64,000 nucleotides of DNA from Stappia sp. WLB 29 (GTDB lineage: Bacteria > Pseudomonadota > Alphaproteobacteria > Rhizobiales > Stappiaceae), in contig NZ_JALBGD010000002.1 of the NCBI RefSeq assembly GCF_023507705.1, positions 124,001 through 188,000 of the forward strand, written 5' to 3'. How positions within the stretch are numbered: position 1 is the stretch's first letter; every line of letters starts with the position of its first letter. Under the pieces are notes generated by a model. The model did no database searches and was not told the DNA's origin. It was given only the letters and a program-made list of their open reading frames with translations. A program made the translations under genes and the position numbers. Below, one piece after another: positions 1 to 9,188 of the stretch.

Positions 1-1
1 T

Positions 2-1015
2 ATGGCGGACCCGCCGGCGCTGGTCTTCAAGGGCGAGACGATCCCGCTGCATTTCAGTTGCGGCATTGCGGTGTGGCCGCAGGACGGGGCGACCATCGAC
101 GCGACGATGCTCGCCGCCGACGCAGCGCTCTACGAGGCGAAGGCGCGCGGACGCGGACGGCAGGTGTTCTACGAGGCGGGAATCTCGGATCGCCGCGACC
201 GTGCCGAGGCCCTGCGCAGCTCGCTGCCGCAGGCGCTGGCGGCCGGCGACCTGTTCCTCGAATTTCAGCCGCAGGTCCATATCGGGCGCGGCACGGTTAC
301 CGGCGCCGAGGCGCTGGTGCGGTGGCGCGATGCCGCGACGGGCACGATCGTTCCGCCCGGTCTGTTCATCCCGATCCTGGAAGAAGGCGACCAGATCGCG
401 GAGCTCGACGGCTTCGTGATCGACGAGGCCTGCCGCACCGCGGCGGCGTGGAACGCGGCGGGACGGCGGCTGCGGGTGTCGGTGAACCTGTCGCCGCGCA
501 CCTTCCAGAGCCCCGGCCTTGCGGCGCAGGTGGCGGCGGTGCTGGCGCGCCACGGCCTGACGGCCCGGCAGTTCGAGATCGAGATCACGGAAGGGGTGCT
601 GCTGATCGACGATGCCCAGGTCGAGGCCAATCTCGCTGCGCTCGCCGAGCTCGGCGTCCGGCTGGCGCTCGACGATTTCGGCTCCGGCTATTCCAACATC
701 GCCTATCTGATGCGACTGAAGCCGGACGTGCTGAAGATCGACCGCTCCTTCGTGCTGGAGGGCGACGAGCGGATCCGGGCCAGTATCGTCCAGGGCATCA
801 TGCAACTGGCCGAGACGCTGGGCGCCGAGACCCTGATCGAGGGTATCGAGACGGCGGAGCAGCTGCGCTTCGTCCGCGATACCGGCTGCCAGATCGTGCA
901 GGGCTTCCTGTTCGCGCGGCCGATGGCCGCGGGCGCCATTCCGGACTTTTGCGAGAGGCTCGAGGCGCAGCACCGCCCCGTGCGGGAAACGCCGCTGCTG
1001 CAGCAGCGCTCCTGA
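2..1015 (+). CDS. GGDEF-EAL cyclic-di-GMP signalling protein, 3' part only
   Basis: The gene runs in from the left edge, so the first in-frame ATG at position 2 is probably internal. The visible 337 residues start in the last third of a GGDEF (diguanylate cyclase) domain, recognisable from the conserved AD.ALY.AK..GR segment around residues 39-52. A complete EAL phosphodiesterase domain follows from about residue 75 to 320. The signature glutamate is present (GAEALVRW, residues 101-108), as are the DDFGSGYSN loop, the LKIDRSFV lysine and aspartate, the EGIET glutamate and the C-terminal VQGFLFARP. All metal and catalytic positions I can check look intact, so c-di-GMP hydrolysis is likely. GGDEF activity cannot be judged because that motif lies outside the window. 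Any N-terminal sensor is also out of view. Confidence 0.9.
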   Translation: MADPPALVFKGETIPLHFSCGIAVWPQDGATIDATMLAADAALYEAKARGRGRQVFYEAGISDRRDRAEALRSSLPQALAAGDLFLEFQPQVHIGRGTVTGAEALVRWRDAATGTIVPPGLFIPILEEGDQIAELDGFVIDEACRTAAAWNAAGRRLRVSVNLSPRTFQSPGLAAQVAAVLARHGLTARQFEIEITEGVLLIDDAQVEANLAALAELGVRLALDDFGSGYSNIAYLMRLKPDVLKIDRSFVLEGDERIRASIVQGIMQLAETLGAETLIEGIETAEQLRFVRDTGCQIVQGFLFARPMAAGAIPDFCERLEAQHRPVRETPLLQQRS

Positions 1016-1047
1016 TCCGTACGTCCCACGTGCTGCGAAACGCAAAC

Positions 1048-1078
1048 GGCGCGCCCCGTTGGGAGGCGCGCCGCGAAC
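1048..1078. terminator. Hairpin between convergent EAL gene and pntB
   Basis: An 8-bp perfect stem (GGCGCGCC at 1048-1055 and 1065-1072) with a 9-nt loop lies between the two convergent stop codons. No strong T-run follows on the plus strand; on the minus strand the flank reads GTTTGCGTTT. It is probably a shared weak terminator. Confidence 0.45.
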
Positions 1079-1103
1079 CGCGTGCGACGAGGAAGAGCCG
1101 TGC

Positions 1104-2501
1104 TCAGAGCGCCTTGACGATGCCCTCGGTCATCTTCTTGGCATCGCCGAACAGCATCATCGTCTTGTCCAGGAAGAACAGCTCGTTCTGGATGCCGGCA
1201 TAGCCGGAGCCCATGCCGCGCTTGACGAAGAGCACCGTGCCGGCCTTGTCGACGTCGAGGATCGGCATGCCGTAGATCGGCGAGGTCGGATCGTCGCGCG
1301 CCGCCGGGTTGGTGACGTCGTTGGCGCCGATGACGTAGACGACGTCGGCCTGGGCGAACTCGGAGTTGATGTCCTCCAGCTCGAAGACCTCGTCATACGG
1401 CACGTTGGCCTCGGCCAGCAGCACGTTCATGTGGCCGGGCATGCGGCCCGCCACCGGATGGATGGCGTATTTGACCTCGACGCCCTCCTCCTTGAGCGTG
1501 TCGGCGAGCTCGCGCAGGGCGTGCTGCGCCTGGGCAACCGCCATGCCGTAGCCCGGCACGATGATGACCTTGGCGGCGTTCTTCATGATGAAGGCCGCGT
1601 CCTCGGCCGAGCCCTGCTTGACCGGACGGTCGTCCGCCCCGCCGCCGCCGGCCGCAGCGGTCTCGCCGCCGAAGCCGCCGAGAATGACGGAGATGAAGGA
1701 GCGGTTCATGCCCTTGCACATGATGTAGGACAGGATCGCGCCGGAGGAGCCGACCAGCGCGCCGACGACGATCAGCGCCATGTTGCCCAGCGTGAAGCCG
1801 ATGCCGGCGGCCGCCCAGCCCGAATAGGAGTTGAGCATGGACACCACGACCGGCATGTCCGCGCCGCCGATCGGGATGATGATCAGGCCGCCGAAGATCA
1901 GCGACAGGACGACGATCATCCAGAAGACGGTGTGGCTTTCGGTCGCGACGAAGACGATGACCATGAGGACGATCAGGGCTGCCAGGCCGCCATTGATGAG
2001 GTGGCGTGCGGGCAGCATGATCGGCGCGCCGGACATGCGCCCGTCGAGCTTGGCGAAGGCGATGACCGAACCGGTGAAGGTGATCGCGCCGATGGCGACG
2101 CCGAGCGACATCTCCACGAGGCTGGCCCCGTGGATGGTGCCGACCGTGCCGATGCCGAAGGCCTGGGGCGCATAGAGCGCGCCGGCGGCCACCAGCACCG
2201 CGGCCATGCCGACCAGCGAGTGGAAGGCGGCGACCAGCTGCGGCATGGCGGTCATCGGCACGCGCCTGGCGATCACCGCGCCGATGCCGCCGCCGATGGC
2301 GAGGCCGCCAACGATGAGCGCCAGGCCGCTGAAGCCGGGTGCGGCGGTCAGCAGGGTGGTGACGATGGCGATGGCCATGCCGACCATGCCGAACATGTTG
2401 CCCTGGCGCGAAGTTTCGGGGCTGGACAGCCCGCGCAGCGCCAGGATGAAGAGAACAGCCGAAACCACATAGAGGACGGCCGTGACATTGGCGGAAAGCA
2501 T
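1104..2501 (-). CDS. pntB: NAD(P) transhydrogenase subunit beta
   Basis: PntB is the membrane and NADP(H)-binding subunit of the proton-translocating transhydrogenase, which makes NADPH from NADH using the proton motive force. The 465-residue length matches the family. The first ~270 residues hold eight to nine hydrophobic segments, starting with the N-terminal helix LYVVSAVLFILAL. The rest is domain III, with the NADP-binding VPGYGMAVAQAQ segment and the conserved VIGANDVTNPAA loop. The ATG at 2501 was chosen because the reading frame upstream of it is not conserved and overlaps pntAB. It is the last gene of pntAA-pntAB-pntB, and only 13 bases separate it from pntAB, so the genes are almost certainly cotranscribed. 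Confidence 0.97.
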   Translation of the reverse strand: MLSANVTAVLYVVSAVLFILALRGLSSPETSRQGNMFGMVGMAIAIVTTLLTAAPGFSGLALIVGGLAIGGGIGAVIARRVPMTAMPQLVAAFHSLVGMAAVLVAAGALYAPQAFGIGTVGTIHGASLVEMSLGVAIGAITFTGSVIAFAKLDGRMSGAPIMLPARHLINGGLAALIVLMVIVFVATESHTVFWMIVVLSLIFGGLIIIPIGGADMPVVVSMLNSYSGWAAAGIGFTLGNMALIVVGALVGSSGAILSYIMCKGMNRSFISVILGGFGGETAAAGGGGADDRPVKQGSAEDAAFIMKNAAKVIIVPGYGMAVAQAQHALRELADTLKEEGVEVKYAIHPVAGRMPGHMNVLLAEANVPYDEVFELEDINSEFAQADVVYVIGANDVTNPAARDDPTSPIYGMPILDVDKAGTVLFVKRGMGSGYAGIQNELFFLDKTMMLFGDAKKMTEGIVKAL

Positions 2502-2514
2502 CGTGTCCGGCCCC

Positions 2515-2991
2515 CTATCTCTGCTTCTTCTTGTACATGGCGAGCATGCGCTGCGTGACCAGGAAGCCGCCGAAGATGTTGACGCTGGCCATGACCAGCG
2601 CAAGGAAGCCGAAGCCCCGCGCATGAGCCGCGCCGTCGGCGGCAAGGTCGACGCCCACGGCCAGCAGCGCGCCGACCACGATCACGCTCGAAATGGCGTT
2701 GGTGACCGACATCAAGGGCGTGTGCAGGGCCGGCGTCACCGACCAGACCACGTAGTAGCCGACGAAGATCGCCAGCACGAAGATGGTGAACTGGAAGACG
2801 AAGGGATCGATCGCCCCGCCCGTGAGGGCGGAGGCGGCGTGAGCGATGGAATCGCCCGCCCCGCCGGCGATCTGGTCCGCATAGCCGCGGGCCGCATCGG
2901 CCGCCGCCTGGGCGGTCTCGGCCGCCTCGCGTGCGGCTTCTGCGGCAGCGCGGGCGCGCTCCAGCGTTTCGTTGGCGTTGAGTTCCGACAT
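2515..2991 (-). CDS. pntAB: NAD(P) transhydrogenase subunit alpha part 2 (membrane)
   Basis: This is the small membrane piece of the alpha subunit, a separate gene in many alphaproteobacteria but fused to PntAA in E. coli. Of its 158 residues, about 63-150 contain three transmembrane helices ([19 protein letters not shown], then two more near 96-115 and 127-145) separated by the conserved [16 protein letters not shown] loop. The protein ends in a basic YKKKQR tail. The first ~45 residues are an alanine/glutamate-rich stretch that looks like a soluble helix or coiled coil and is longer than in minimal homologues. It sits between pntAA and pntB with 11- and 13-base gaps. Confidence 0.95.
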   Translation of the reverse strand: MSELNANETLERARAAAEAAREAAETAQAAADAARGYADQIAGGAGDSIAHAASALTGGAIDPFVFQFTIFVLAIFVGYYVVWSVTPALHTPLMSVTNAISSVIVVGALLAVGVDLAADGAAHARGFGFLALVMASVNIFGGFLVTQRMLAMYKKKQR

Positions 2992-3002
2992 GGCGTCCCC
3001 CC

Positions 3003-4142
3003 TTATCCGGCTGCCGGCGCGAAGGCCGGGTGCACCACCTTGCCGTCGCGGGTGAGGACGGTGGCCTTGACCAGCTCGTCCTCCCAGTTCACGGCAATGG
3101 CCTTGGCCTCCTTGTCGACCAGCGTCTCGGCGAAGGCGACCAGGTTCTTGGCGTAGAGCGCCGAGGCGGAGGCGGCGAGACGGCCCGGCACGTTGAGGTG
3201 GCCGACGATCTTCACCTCGCCCACCTGGGCGACCTTACCGGGCACCGCGCCCTCGACATTGCCGCCGCGCTCGACGGCGAGGTCGACGATCACCGAGCCG
3301 GGCTTCATCGAGGCGACCATTTCCTTGGTGATCAGGCGCGGCGCGGGCCGGCCGGGGATCAGGGCGGTGGTGACGACGATGTCCTGCTTGGCGATGTGCG
3401 AAGCGACCAGCTCGGCCTGCTTCTTCTTGTACTCGTCCGACATTTCCTTGGCGTAGCCGCCGGCCGTCTCCGCCTGGCGGAATTCGTCGTCCTCCACGGC
3501 GATGAACTTGGCGCCGAGCGACTCGACCTGTTCCTTTGCGGCCGGGCGCACGTCGGTGGCGCTGACCACCGCGCCGAGGCGGCGGGCGGTCGCGATCGCC
3601 TGGAGACCGGCGACGCCGGCGCCCATGACGAAGACGCGCGCGGCCGGAACCGTGCCGGCGGCGGTCATCATCATCGGCATGGCGCGGTCGTATTCCGCGG
3701 CGCCGTCGATGACGGCCTGGTAGCCGGCAAGGTTGGCCTGGGAGGACAGGACGTCCATGACCTGGGCGCGGGTGATGCGCGGCATGAACTCCATGGCGAA
3801 GGCGGAGATGCCGGCCTCGGCCATCGCCTTGACCGCGTCGTCATGGCCGTAAGGGTCCATGGTCGCGATGACGATGGCGCCGCTCTTCATCAGGCCGAGC
3901 TCGGCCGCGCCGGGGCGGCGAACCTTGAGGACCAGATCGGCGCCCTCGAGCGTCGTCCTGGCGTCCCTGGCGATGGTGGCACCGGCGGCCTGATAGTCGG
4001 CATCGACGACGCGCGACAACGTGCCGGCGCCGGTTTCGACACTGACCTCGAAGCCGAGCGAGACGAACCGTTTCACGGTGTCGGGCGTTGCGGCGACGCG
4101 CGTTTCTCCTGCCTCGCTCTCGCGTGGCACAGCCAGCTTCAT
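3003..4142 (-). CDS. pntAA: NAD(P) transhydrogenase subunit alpha part 1
   Basis: This is the soluble NAD(H)-binding domain I of transhydrogenase, 379 residues, related to alanine dehydrogenase. The N-terminus [18 protein letters not shown] is the family signature. A Rossmann loop [18 protein letters not shown] lies near the middle, and the mobile-loop region [18 protein letters not shown] is present. The start at 4142 gives the canonical N-terminus; the 81 in-frame residues upstream are arginine-rich, not conserved, and overlap the neighbouring gene. It is the first gene of the pnt operon, with the oxidase subunit IV-like gene 68 bases upstream. Confidence 0.97.
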   Translation of the reverse strand: MKLAVPRESEAGETRVAATPDTVKRFVSLGFEVSVETGAGTLSRVVDADYQAAGATIARDARTTLEGADLVLKVRRPGAAELGLMKSGAIVIATMDPYGHDDAVKAMAEAGISAFAMEFMPRITRAQVMDVLSSQANLAGYQAVIDGAAEYDRAMPMMMTAAGTVPAARVFVMGAGVAGLQAIATARRLGAVVSATDVRPAAKEQVESLGAKFIAVEDDEFRQAETAGGYAKEMSDEYKKKQAELVASHIAKQDIVVTTALIPGRPAPRLITKEMVASMKPGSVIVDLAVERGGNVEGAVPGKVAQVGEVKIVGHLNVPGRLAASASALYAKNLVAFAETLVDKEAKAIAVNWEDELVKATVLTRDGKVVHPAFAPAAG

Positions 4143-4210
4143 CGGTTGTCTCCTCCCAGTGTACGAAAATCGGCCAGTGTGCGAAAAATCTGCGACCGTC
4201 GAAAAGCCGG

Positions 4211-4495
4211 TCAGGCGGCGGTCACGATCGCGATCAGGCCGGTGATCAGAAAGACCACGGCGGAGGGGATCCAGCCCTTGGCGCCGGTGGCAAGGCCGAC
4301 GGCCGCCGCGGCGAGCGTTGCGATCAGCGCGATCCAGCCGAAGAACGTGCCGGCGCTGCCGCCGAAGGTGAAGAGGAGGAGGCACAGCATCACGTTCAGG
4401 GAGGCGATGGTGCCGACCTTCGAGAAGTTGATGAAGCCGTTATAGGTGCGCTCGTGCTCTGCGTAGTCCATCGACGGAGCGTTGTGGTCTGCCAT
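4211..4495 (-). CDS. aa3-type cytochrome c oxidase subunit IV-like protein
   Basis: A 94-residue protein with an N-terminal DYAEHERTYNGFI segment followed by two to three hydrophobic stretches (residues ~25-47, 50-68 and 76-94). This arrangement matches the bacterial aa3-type oxidase subunit IV family (COX4_pro_2 type), a small accessory subunit of the terminal oxidase in Paracoccus and relatives. The function is taken from family resemblance; no catalytic residues are expected. It lies 68 bases upstream of pntAA in the same orientation and may be the first gene of one transcript with the transhydrogenase. That would link two proton-motive-force enzymes. Confidence 0.85.
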   Translation of the reverse strand: MADHNAPSMDYAEHERTYNGFINFSKVGTIASLNVMLCLLLFTFGGSAGTFFGWIALIATLAAAAVGLATGAKGWIPSAVVFLITGLIAIVTAA

Positions 4496-4532
4496 GGATC
4501 CCTCTCGTAGCCAGGGTGGATGTTTGGCGTAC

Positions 4533-4560
4533 TTATAGCAGACAGCTTCCCTCGGGCAAC
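4533..4560 (-). promoter_or_regulatory. Candidate sigma-70-type promoter for the oxidase subunit IV/pnt transcript
   Basis: On the minus strand a CTATAA -10-like hexamer (4533-4538) is preceded at 16 bases by GTTGCC (4555-4560). The start codon at 4495 would then lie about 30 bases downstream of the transcription start. The -10 resembles the alphaproteobacterial consensus CTATAT; the -35 is weak. Confidence 0.35.
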
Positions 4561-4670
4561 GCGCAGTTTGCGCTGCGGGACAAGCTGGGGGACACGCTGG
4601 GGGACGGGCAGTCGCGCCGCGACCTTGAGACCGGTCGCGGCCATATCACAGCAGGGTTCGGCGGGTCGGA

Positions 4671-6053
4671 TCAGCCGGCGACCGACGGCGTCAGACCGAC
4701 CCCTTCCAGCAGGGCCGCCTGGCGGGCCGCGACGGTGTCCTGCTCGAAATTCTCGATCTGTTCGTTGAACAGGCGGAAGAAGTTCATCTCGGCCTTCAGA
4801 TGCAGGAAGACGCCGCCGAGGCCGATGGCCGCCCGGTCCATGAAGACGAATTCGCGCGGCACCGTCACCGGCCCCTTCTCCTTCAGCGCCCGGTGGACGC
4901 GGAAGGCTTCCTTGCGGCCGTACTCCGCCGGCTTGATGCCGTCGGCGATGGAGCGGACCCGGTCGCTGAGCAGCGGGCCGTAGATGAAGCGCGCCCAGAT
5001 GTTGAGAATGTCGATCAGCTCGCGGGTGAGGCCGCGGAAGCCCCAGCGCTCGTAGGCGGAGACGACGAGATCGTCGTCGCCATGCAGCAGCCCGCGATAG
5101 AGATCGACGACGCCGCGCACGAAACCGGGCGGGAAGATGCGGATGCAGCCGTAGTCGAGCAGGTTGATGCCGGCGGGCGCGTCGCCGTCGGTGAAGACCG
5201 TGTAGTTGCCCAGATGCGGGTCGCCATGGATGAGCCCGTGATGGCTGAACGGGTGCCACCAGGCGCGGAACATGACCTCGGCGAGCCGGTTGCGGTCCTC
5301 CAGCGGATGATCCCTGAAGCTCAGCAGCGGCCGGCCGTCGAGCCAGGACATGGTGAGCAGGCGCCCGGTCGACAGTTCCTCGCGCACCTGCGGCACGCGG
5401 ATGCGCGGTTCGTCGGCGAAGATCTGCGCATAGGCCGCCATGTGGCGGGCCTCGCGCCGGTAATCGAGCTCCTCGCGCACCCGGTCGCCGATCTCGCGGG
5501 CGATCTCGCTGGTGTCGATGGCCGGGCCCATGCGGCGATGGACGGAAAAGAGCAGCGACAGCTGGCGCAGGTCCGCCTCCACGGTGGAGGCCATGTCGGG
5601 ATATTGCAGCTTGCAGGCAAGGCTCTCGCCATCCTGCGCCTGGGCCCGGTGCACCTGGCCGAGCGAGGCGGCGGCCGAGGGCTCGCGGTCGAACCCGGCG
5701 AAACGCGACTGCCAGTCGCGGCCGAGCTCCGCCGACATGCGCCGCTTGACGAAGGCCCAGCCCATCGGCGGGGCATCGGACTGCAGCTGCGCCAACTCGG
5801 CGGCATATTCGGGCGGGATCGCGTCGGGAATGGTGGAGATGAGCTGGGCGACCTTCATCAACGGGCCTTTCAGCCCGCCGAGGGCGGCGGCCAGCTCCGC
5901 CGCCTGCTTCTCGTTGTCGATCGTGTAGCCGAAGACGCGCGCACCGGCGATCTTCGCGGCCAGGCCGCCCATGTTGGCGCCGACGCGGGCATAACGGCCG
6001 ACACGGGCGCTCAGGCGGTTCTGCTCGCGGTCGCGGGGTGGTTGGGTGCTCAT
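4671..6053 (-). CDS. UbiB/ABC1/AarF-family atypical kinase
   Basis: A 460-residue member of the UbiB/COQ8 (ABC1) family of protein-kinase-like ATPases that support ubiquinone biosynthesis or other lipid functions. The family's inhibitory motif appears as KGPLMKVAQ near residue 62. The alanine-rich nucleotide loop is AAASLGQVHRA, the catalytic loop is HGDPHLGNY, and the metal-binding aspartate sits in LLDYGCIRIF. The C-terminus lacks the pair of hydrophobic anchor helices typical of E. coli UbiB, so this is probably the shorter soluble ABC1 type. No ubiquinone genes are adjacent, so the pathway is uncertain. The ATG at 6053 is the natural start. Confidence 0.88.
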   Translation of the reverse strand: MSTQPPRDREQNRLSARVGRYARVGANMGGLAAKIAGARVFGYTIDNEKQAAELAAALGGLKGPLMKVAQLISTIPDAIPPEYAAELAQLQSDAPPMGWAFVKRRMSAELGRDWQSRFAGFDREPSAAASLGQVHRAQAQDGESLACKLQYPDMASTVEADLRQLSLLFSVHRRMGPAIDTSEIAREIGDRVREELDYRREARHMAAYAQIFADEPRIRVPQVREELSTGRLLTMSWLDGRPLLSFRDHPLEDRNRLAEVMFRAWWHPFSHHGLIHGDPHLGNYTVFTDGDAPAGINLLDYGCIRIFPPGFVRGVVDLYRGLLHGDDDLVVSAYERWGFRGLTRELIDILNIWARFIYGPLLSDRVRSIADGIKPAEYGRKEAFRVHRALKEKGPVTVPREFVFMDRAAIGLGGVFLHLKAEMNFFRLFNEQIENFEQDTVAARQAALLEGVGLTPSVAG

Positions 6054-6110
6054 TCGTGCCTCGGCCGGTTGCGGGACGGTGTGTCCGGAACTGCTGCTAC
6101 GTCCCGACAG

Positions 6111-6139
6111 ATATAGTGGATCGATCCGGCCGGGGCAGA
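6111..6139 (-). promoter_or_regulatory. Candidate promoter for the UbiB-family gene
   Basis: The minus strand carries a perfect alphaproteobacterial -10 hexamer CTATAT (6111-6116), about 55 bases before the start codon. The 17-base-spaced -35 position reads TCTGCC, a poor match, so the call rests on the -10 and its location. Confidence 0.35.
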
Positions 6140-6146
6140 GGCGCCC

Positions 6147-7118
6147 TCATTCGGGTGCGAGCGAGGCGGCGAGCCGGGCAAGGCTTTCCGCGATGGCGTC
6201 GCGGTCGGCGGCCAGCCCCTTGTAGGCGGTCTGGGCGGTGTCGAGCTCCAGCAATTGCCGGCGCAGGCCGAGCGCCAGCTGCTCCCCGTTCGGGTGGCGG
6301 GCGAAGGCGGCGACCGGGTCGTGGTGGATACGGATGGTGAAGAGGATATCGCCGCTGTGCGGCAGGCGGCGCAGGGTCTGGCGCTCGACCCGCACATGCA
6401 GGCCGCCAGCCTCGTCCCGCGCCAGCCGGTGCGGATCGGTGCCGTCCGCGGCGATCCGCTTGGGGAAGGGGCGGTGCAGCCCGGGGCCGGTATAGAGCGA
6501 CCAGTTGAGCCGCCAGCTGGGGCGGTCGGCGGTAAGATTGTCGAAGATGCGTGCGACCATCGGTCCCATGCGCCCGTCGTTGAAGCCGGGCACCGTCTCG
6601 TGGATCGCGGTCATCGGCTGGGCGAACTTGTCGGCGAGCGACCAGGACGAGGGAAAGCAGAGCGCGCCCGCGGCAAGGCGATACCCTTGCGGCGAGGCGC
6701 GCATGAGAATGAGGTCTTCCTGCACCAGCCGGGCGGCGCGGCCGAGCTGGATGTCGTCGTCGCCGGACAGCGAAACCGTGCGCCCGGCGGGCAGGATGCG
6801 GATCGCCTCGCCTTCGCGGCGATAAAGATCCGGAAAGCGCTGCGGCAGGTGCGCAGCCAGGAGGTCGAGCACTTCCTGCTGGGCGCTTTCCGTTCCTTCT
6901 TCGGCGAGCAGGACGGGGGCTTCGCCGCCGCCGGCCAGCAGGCGTTCCTTCTCGTCCAGCTGTTCGGCGAGCCGGTCGTCGGGCTCGATCCAGTCGGCAA
7001 GGTCGAGCGGCTGCAGGCCGACGCTGAAGGGCCGGGCCGAGCCGTCATAGGGCGTGTGGGAAAAGGGCGGGCCGGCGGGGGAGGGCCTGTTCCGCCCCCC
7101 GCCCGTGATCCCGCTCAT
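6147..7118 (-). CDS. DUF3445 family haem-dependent oxidative N-demethylase-like protein
   Basis: A 323-residue protein of the DUF3445 family, whose characterised members are haem-binding oxidative N-demethylase subunits acting on small amines such as dimethylamine. Recognisable segments are the N-terminal RPFSVGLQPLDLADWIEPD, the central ALCFPSSWSL..K and MTAIHETVPGF stretches, NWSLYTGPGLHRPFPK, and the C-terminal LRVERQTLRRLPHSGDILF. The start at 7118 overlaps the stop of the upstream oligoendopeptidase gene (ATGA), indicating translational coupling. No ferredoxin reductase or other demethylase subunits lie nearby, so the substrate is unknown and the link to a peptidase is curious. Confidence 0.85.
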   Translation of the reverse strand: MSGITGGGRNRPSPAGPPFSHTPYDGSARPFSVGLQPLDLADWIEPDDRLAEQLDEKERLLAGGGEAPVLLAEEGTESAQQEVLDLLAAHLPQRFPDLYRREGEAIRILPAGRTVSLSGDDDIQLGRAARLVQEDLILMRASPQGYRLAAGALCFPSSWSLADKFAQPMTAIHETVPGFNDGRMGPMVARIFDNLTADRPSWRLNWSLYTGPGLHRPFPKRIAADGTDPHRLARDEAGGLHVRVERQTLRRLPHSGDILFTIRIHHDPVAAFARHPNGEQLALGLRRQLLELDTAQTAYKGLAADRDAIAESLARLAASLAPE

Positions 7119-8977
7119 GCGTCGAGCCGTTCCAGTTCGTCGATGAAGCCGGCGATGACCGACAGGCCCTTGCGCCAGAAGGCGGGATCGGTGGCGTCCA
7201 GGCCGAACGGGGCGAGCAGCTCCGAATGGTGCTTGGTGCCGCCGGCCGACAGCATGGCGAAATACTTGTCCTGGAAGCCGGCCTCGGCGTCCTCGTAGAC
7301 CGCGTAGAGCGAGTTCACCAGGCAGTCGCCGAAGGCATAGGCGTAGACGTAGAACGGCGAGTGGATGAAGTGCGGGATGTAGGTCCAGTAGGTCTCGTAG
7401 CCTTCGCCGAGGCGAATTGCCGGGCCAAGGCTCTCCGTCTGCACCGACATCCACAGTTCGCACAGGTCGGCGGAGGTCAGCTCGCCCTCGCGGCGGGCCG
7501 CATGGACCTTGCGCTCGAACGTGTAGAAGGCGATCTGCCGGACCACGGTGTTGATCATGTCCTCGACCTTGCCGGCCAGCAGGATCTTGCGCTTTTCCGG
7601 CGTCTCGGCCTGGCCGAGCAGCGCCTTGAAGGTCAGCATCTCGCCGAACACGCTCGCCGTCTCGGCCAGCGTCAGGGGCGTCGGCGCCATCAGGGCGCCG
7701 TTCGGCGCGGCCAGCACCTGGTGGACGCCGTGGCCGAGCTCATGGGCCAGGGTCATGACGTCGCGGGTGCGGCCCTGATAGTTGAGCAGCACGTAAGGGT
7801 GGGCGCTGGGCACGGTCGGATGGGCGAAGGCTCCCGGCGCCTTGCCGGTGCGCGCCGGCGCGTCGATCCAGCCCTTGTCGAAGAAGTCGCGGGCGATGTC
7901 CGCCATCTTCGGAGAGAAGCGGCCATAGGCGCCGAGCACGGTGTCGCGCGCCTCGTCCCAGGGGATGCGGCGGTTGTCCGCTGAGGGGAGCGGCGCGTTA
8001 CGGTCCCAGAAATCCAGCACGTCGCGGCCGAGCCAGCCGGCCTTCATCGCGTAGTAGCGGTGGGAGAGGGCGGGATAGGCCTCGCGCACGGCCTCGACCA
8101 GGGCGTCGACCACCTCGCGCTCTACCCGGTTGGCCAGGTGCCGGCTGTCGGCGATATCCGCGAAGCCGCGCCAGCGGTCGGAGATCTCCTTGTCCTTGGC
8201 CAGCGTGTTGGTGATCAGCGTGAAGACCGGCAGGTTCTGGCGGAAGGTCTTGCTCAGCGCCTTGGCAGCGGTCTCGCGCCGGCTGCCGTCCGCGTCCTGC
8301 AGCAGGTTGAGGGTCGGCTCCAGCGACAGCTCGGTGCCGTCGACATCGAAGCGCAGACCCGCCATCGTCTCGTCGAAGAGCCGGTTCCAGGCGCCGGCCC
8401 CGGTCACCGACTTCTCGTGGAAGAGCTGTTCGATGCGGTCTTCCAGCTGGTGCGGGCGGGCCTTGCGGATGTCGTCGAGCCAGGGGCGGTAATGGCCGAG
8501 CTCGGGATCGCGGGCGGCCTCGTCGAGCACGGCGTCGTCGATGCGGTTGAGCTCCAGCGCGAAGAAGATCAGGTGGGTGCTGGCCGTCGTCAGCTTCTCC
8601 TGCACGTCGCCGTAGAACTTCTGCCGGACCGGGTCGGTGGTGTTGCCGGAGTAGAAGAGGCCGGCATAGGAGGCGAGACGGCCCATCAGGTCGTCGAGGG
8701 CTTCCATCTCGCGGATGGCTCCGGCGAGTTCCGCGCCGGAGCGGCGGGCCATCTCGTCGAGCTTGCCCTTGTAGCGCTCTTCGAAAGCGCTCGCGTCGCG
8801 TGCCGCCTGCGCGAGATCGGCCGCGACCTGCGGGGAATCATGGGCGGGATAGAGGTCGGCGAGGTTCCACTCCGGCAGGGTGCCCAGTTCGCTCGCCGCG
8901 CTGCCGCCTTCCGCCGCCGAGCGGGCCCCGCGTGCCTGTGCGCCCCGTGCCTGTGTCCAGCCTGTCGCGTGCGTCAT
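7115..8977 (-). CDS. pepF: Oligoendopeptidase F-type M3 metallopeptidase
   Basis: A 620-residue cytosolic zinc oligopeptidase of family M3 (PepF/M3 clade). The catalytic motif LAHELGHGVHQ supplies the HExxH zinc ligands and the glutamate base. The third ligand region follows ~25 residues later in LAETASVFGEM. The substrate-binding IPHFIHSPFYVYAYAFG stretch, typical of M3 enzymes, is near the C-terminus. The start at 8977 was preferred because the 96 in-frame residues before it are low-complexity and extend through the promoter region of the divergent regulator. Its stop overlaps the start of the DUF3445 gene by four bases. It probably recycles short peptides. Confidence 0.93.
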   Translation of the reverse strand: MTHATGWTQARGAQARGARSAAEGGSAASELGTLPEWNLADLYPAHDSPQVAADLAQAARDASAFEERYKGKLDEMARRSGAELAGAIREMEALDDLMGRLASYAGLFYSGNTTDPVRQKFYGDVQEKLTTASTHLIFFALELNRIDDAVLDEAARDPELGHYRPWLDDIRKARPHQLEDRIEQLFHEKSVTGAGAWNRLFDETMAGLRFDVDGTELSLEPTLNLLQDADGSRRETAAKALSKTFRQNLPVFTLITNTLAKDKEISDRWRGFADIADSRHLANRVEREVVDALVEAVREAYPALSHRYYAMKAGWLGRDVLDFWDRNAPLPSADNRRIPWDEARDTVLGAYGRFSPKMADIARDFFDKGWIDAPARTGKAPGAFAHPTVPSAHPYVLLNYQGRTRDVMTLAHELGHGVHQVLAAPNGALMAPTPLTLAETASVFGEMLTFKALLGQAETPEKRKILLAGKVEDMINTVVRQIAFYTFERKVHAARREGELTSADLCELWMSVQTESLGPAIRLGEGYETYWTYIPHFIHSPFYVYAYAFGDCLVNSLYAVYEDAEAGFQDKYFAMLSAGGTKHHSELLAPFGLDATDPAFWRKGLSVIAGFIDELERLDA

Positions 8978-9188
8978 GAGGTCTCCGCTTTCGTGTCGTG
9001 GTCTCGTGTCCGGGCGCCAACTCGCACCGTATCGTCCTGCCCCTTGGATATTGTGGATTGTCGGTGAAGGGCAACGGCTAAAGGCGGGGCGAAGAGGCCG
9101 CGCGCCGGCAAATGTGGACATTTTGTTTACCGGTGCACGGATAGCCTGACCCGAATTGAGACAGTTCCGAACAAAGGCAGGCGAACGC

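Noticed and set aside
1059-4445. Long plus-strand frames opposite the pnt genes
   Set aside because: They mirror third-position GC bias of the pnt genes and have no homology-like motifs; the minus-strand proteins are full-length and conserved.
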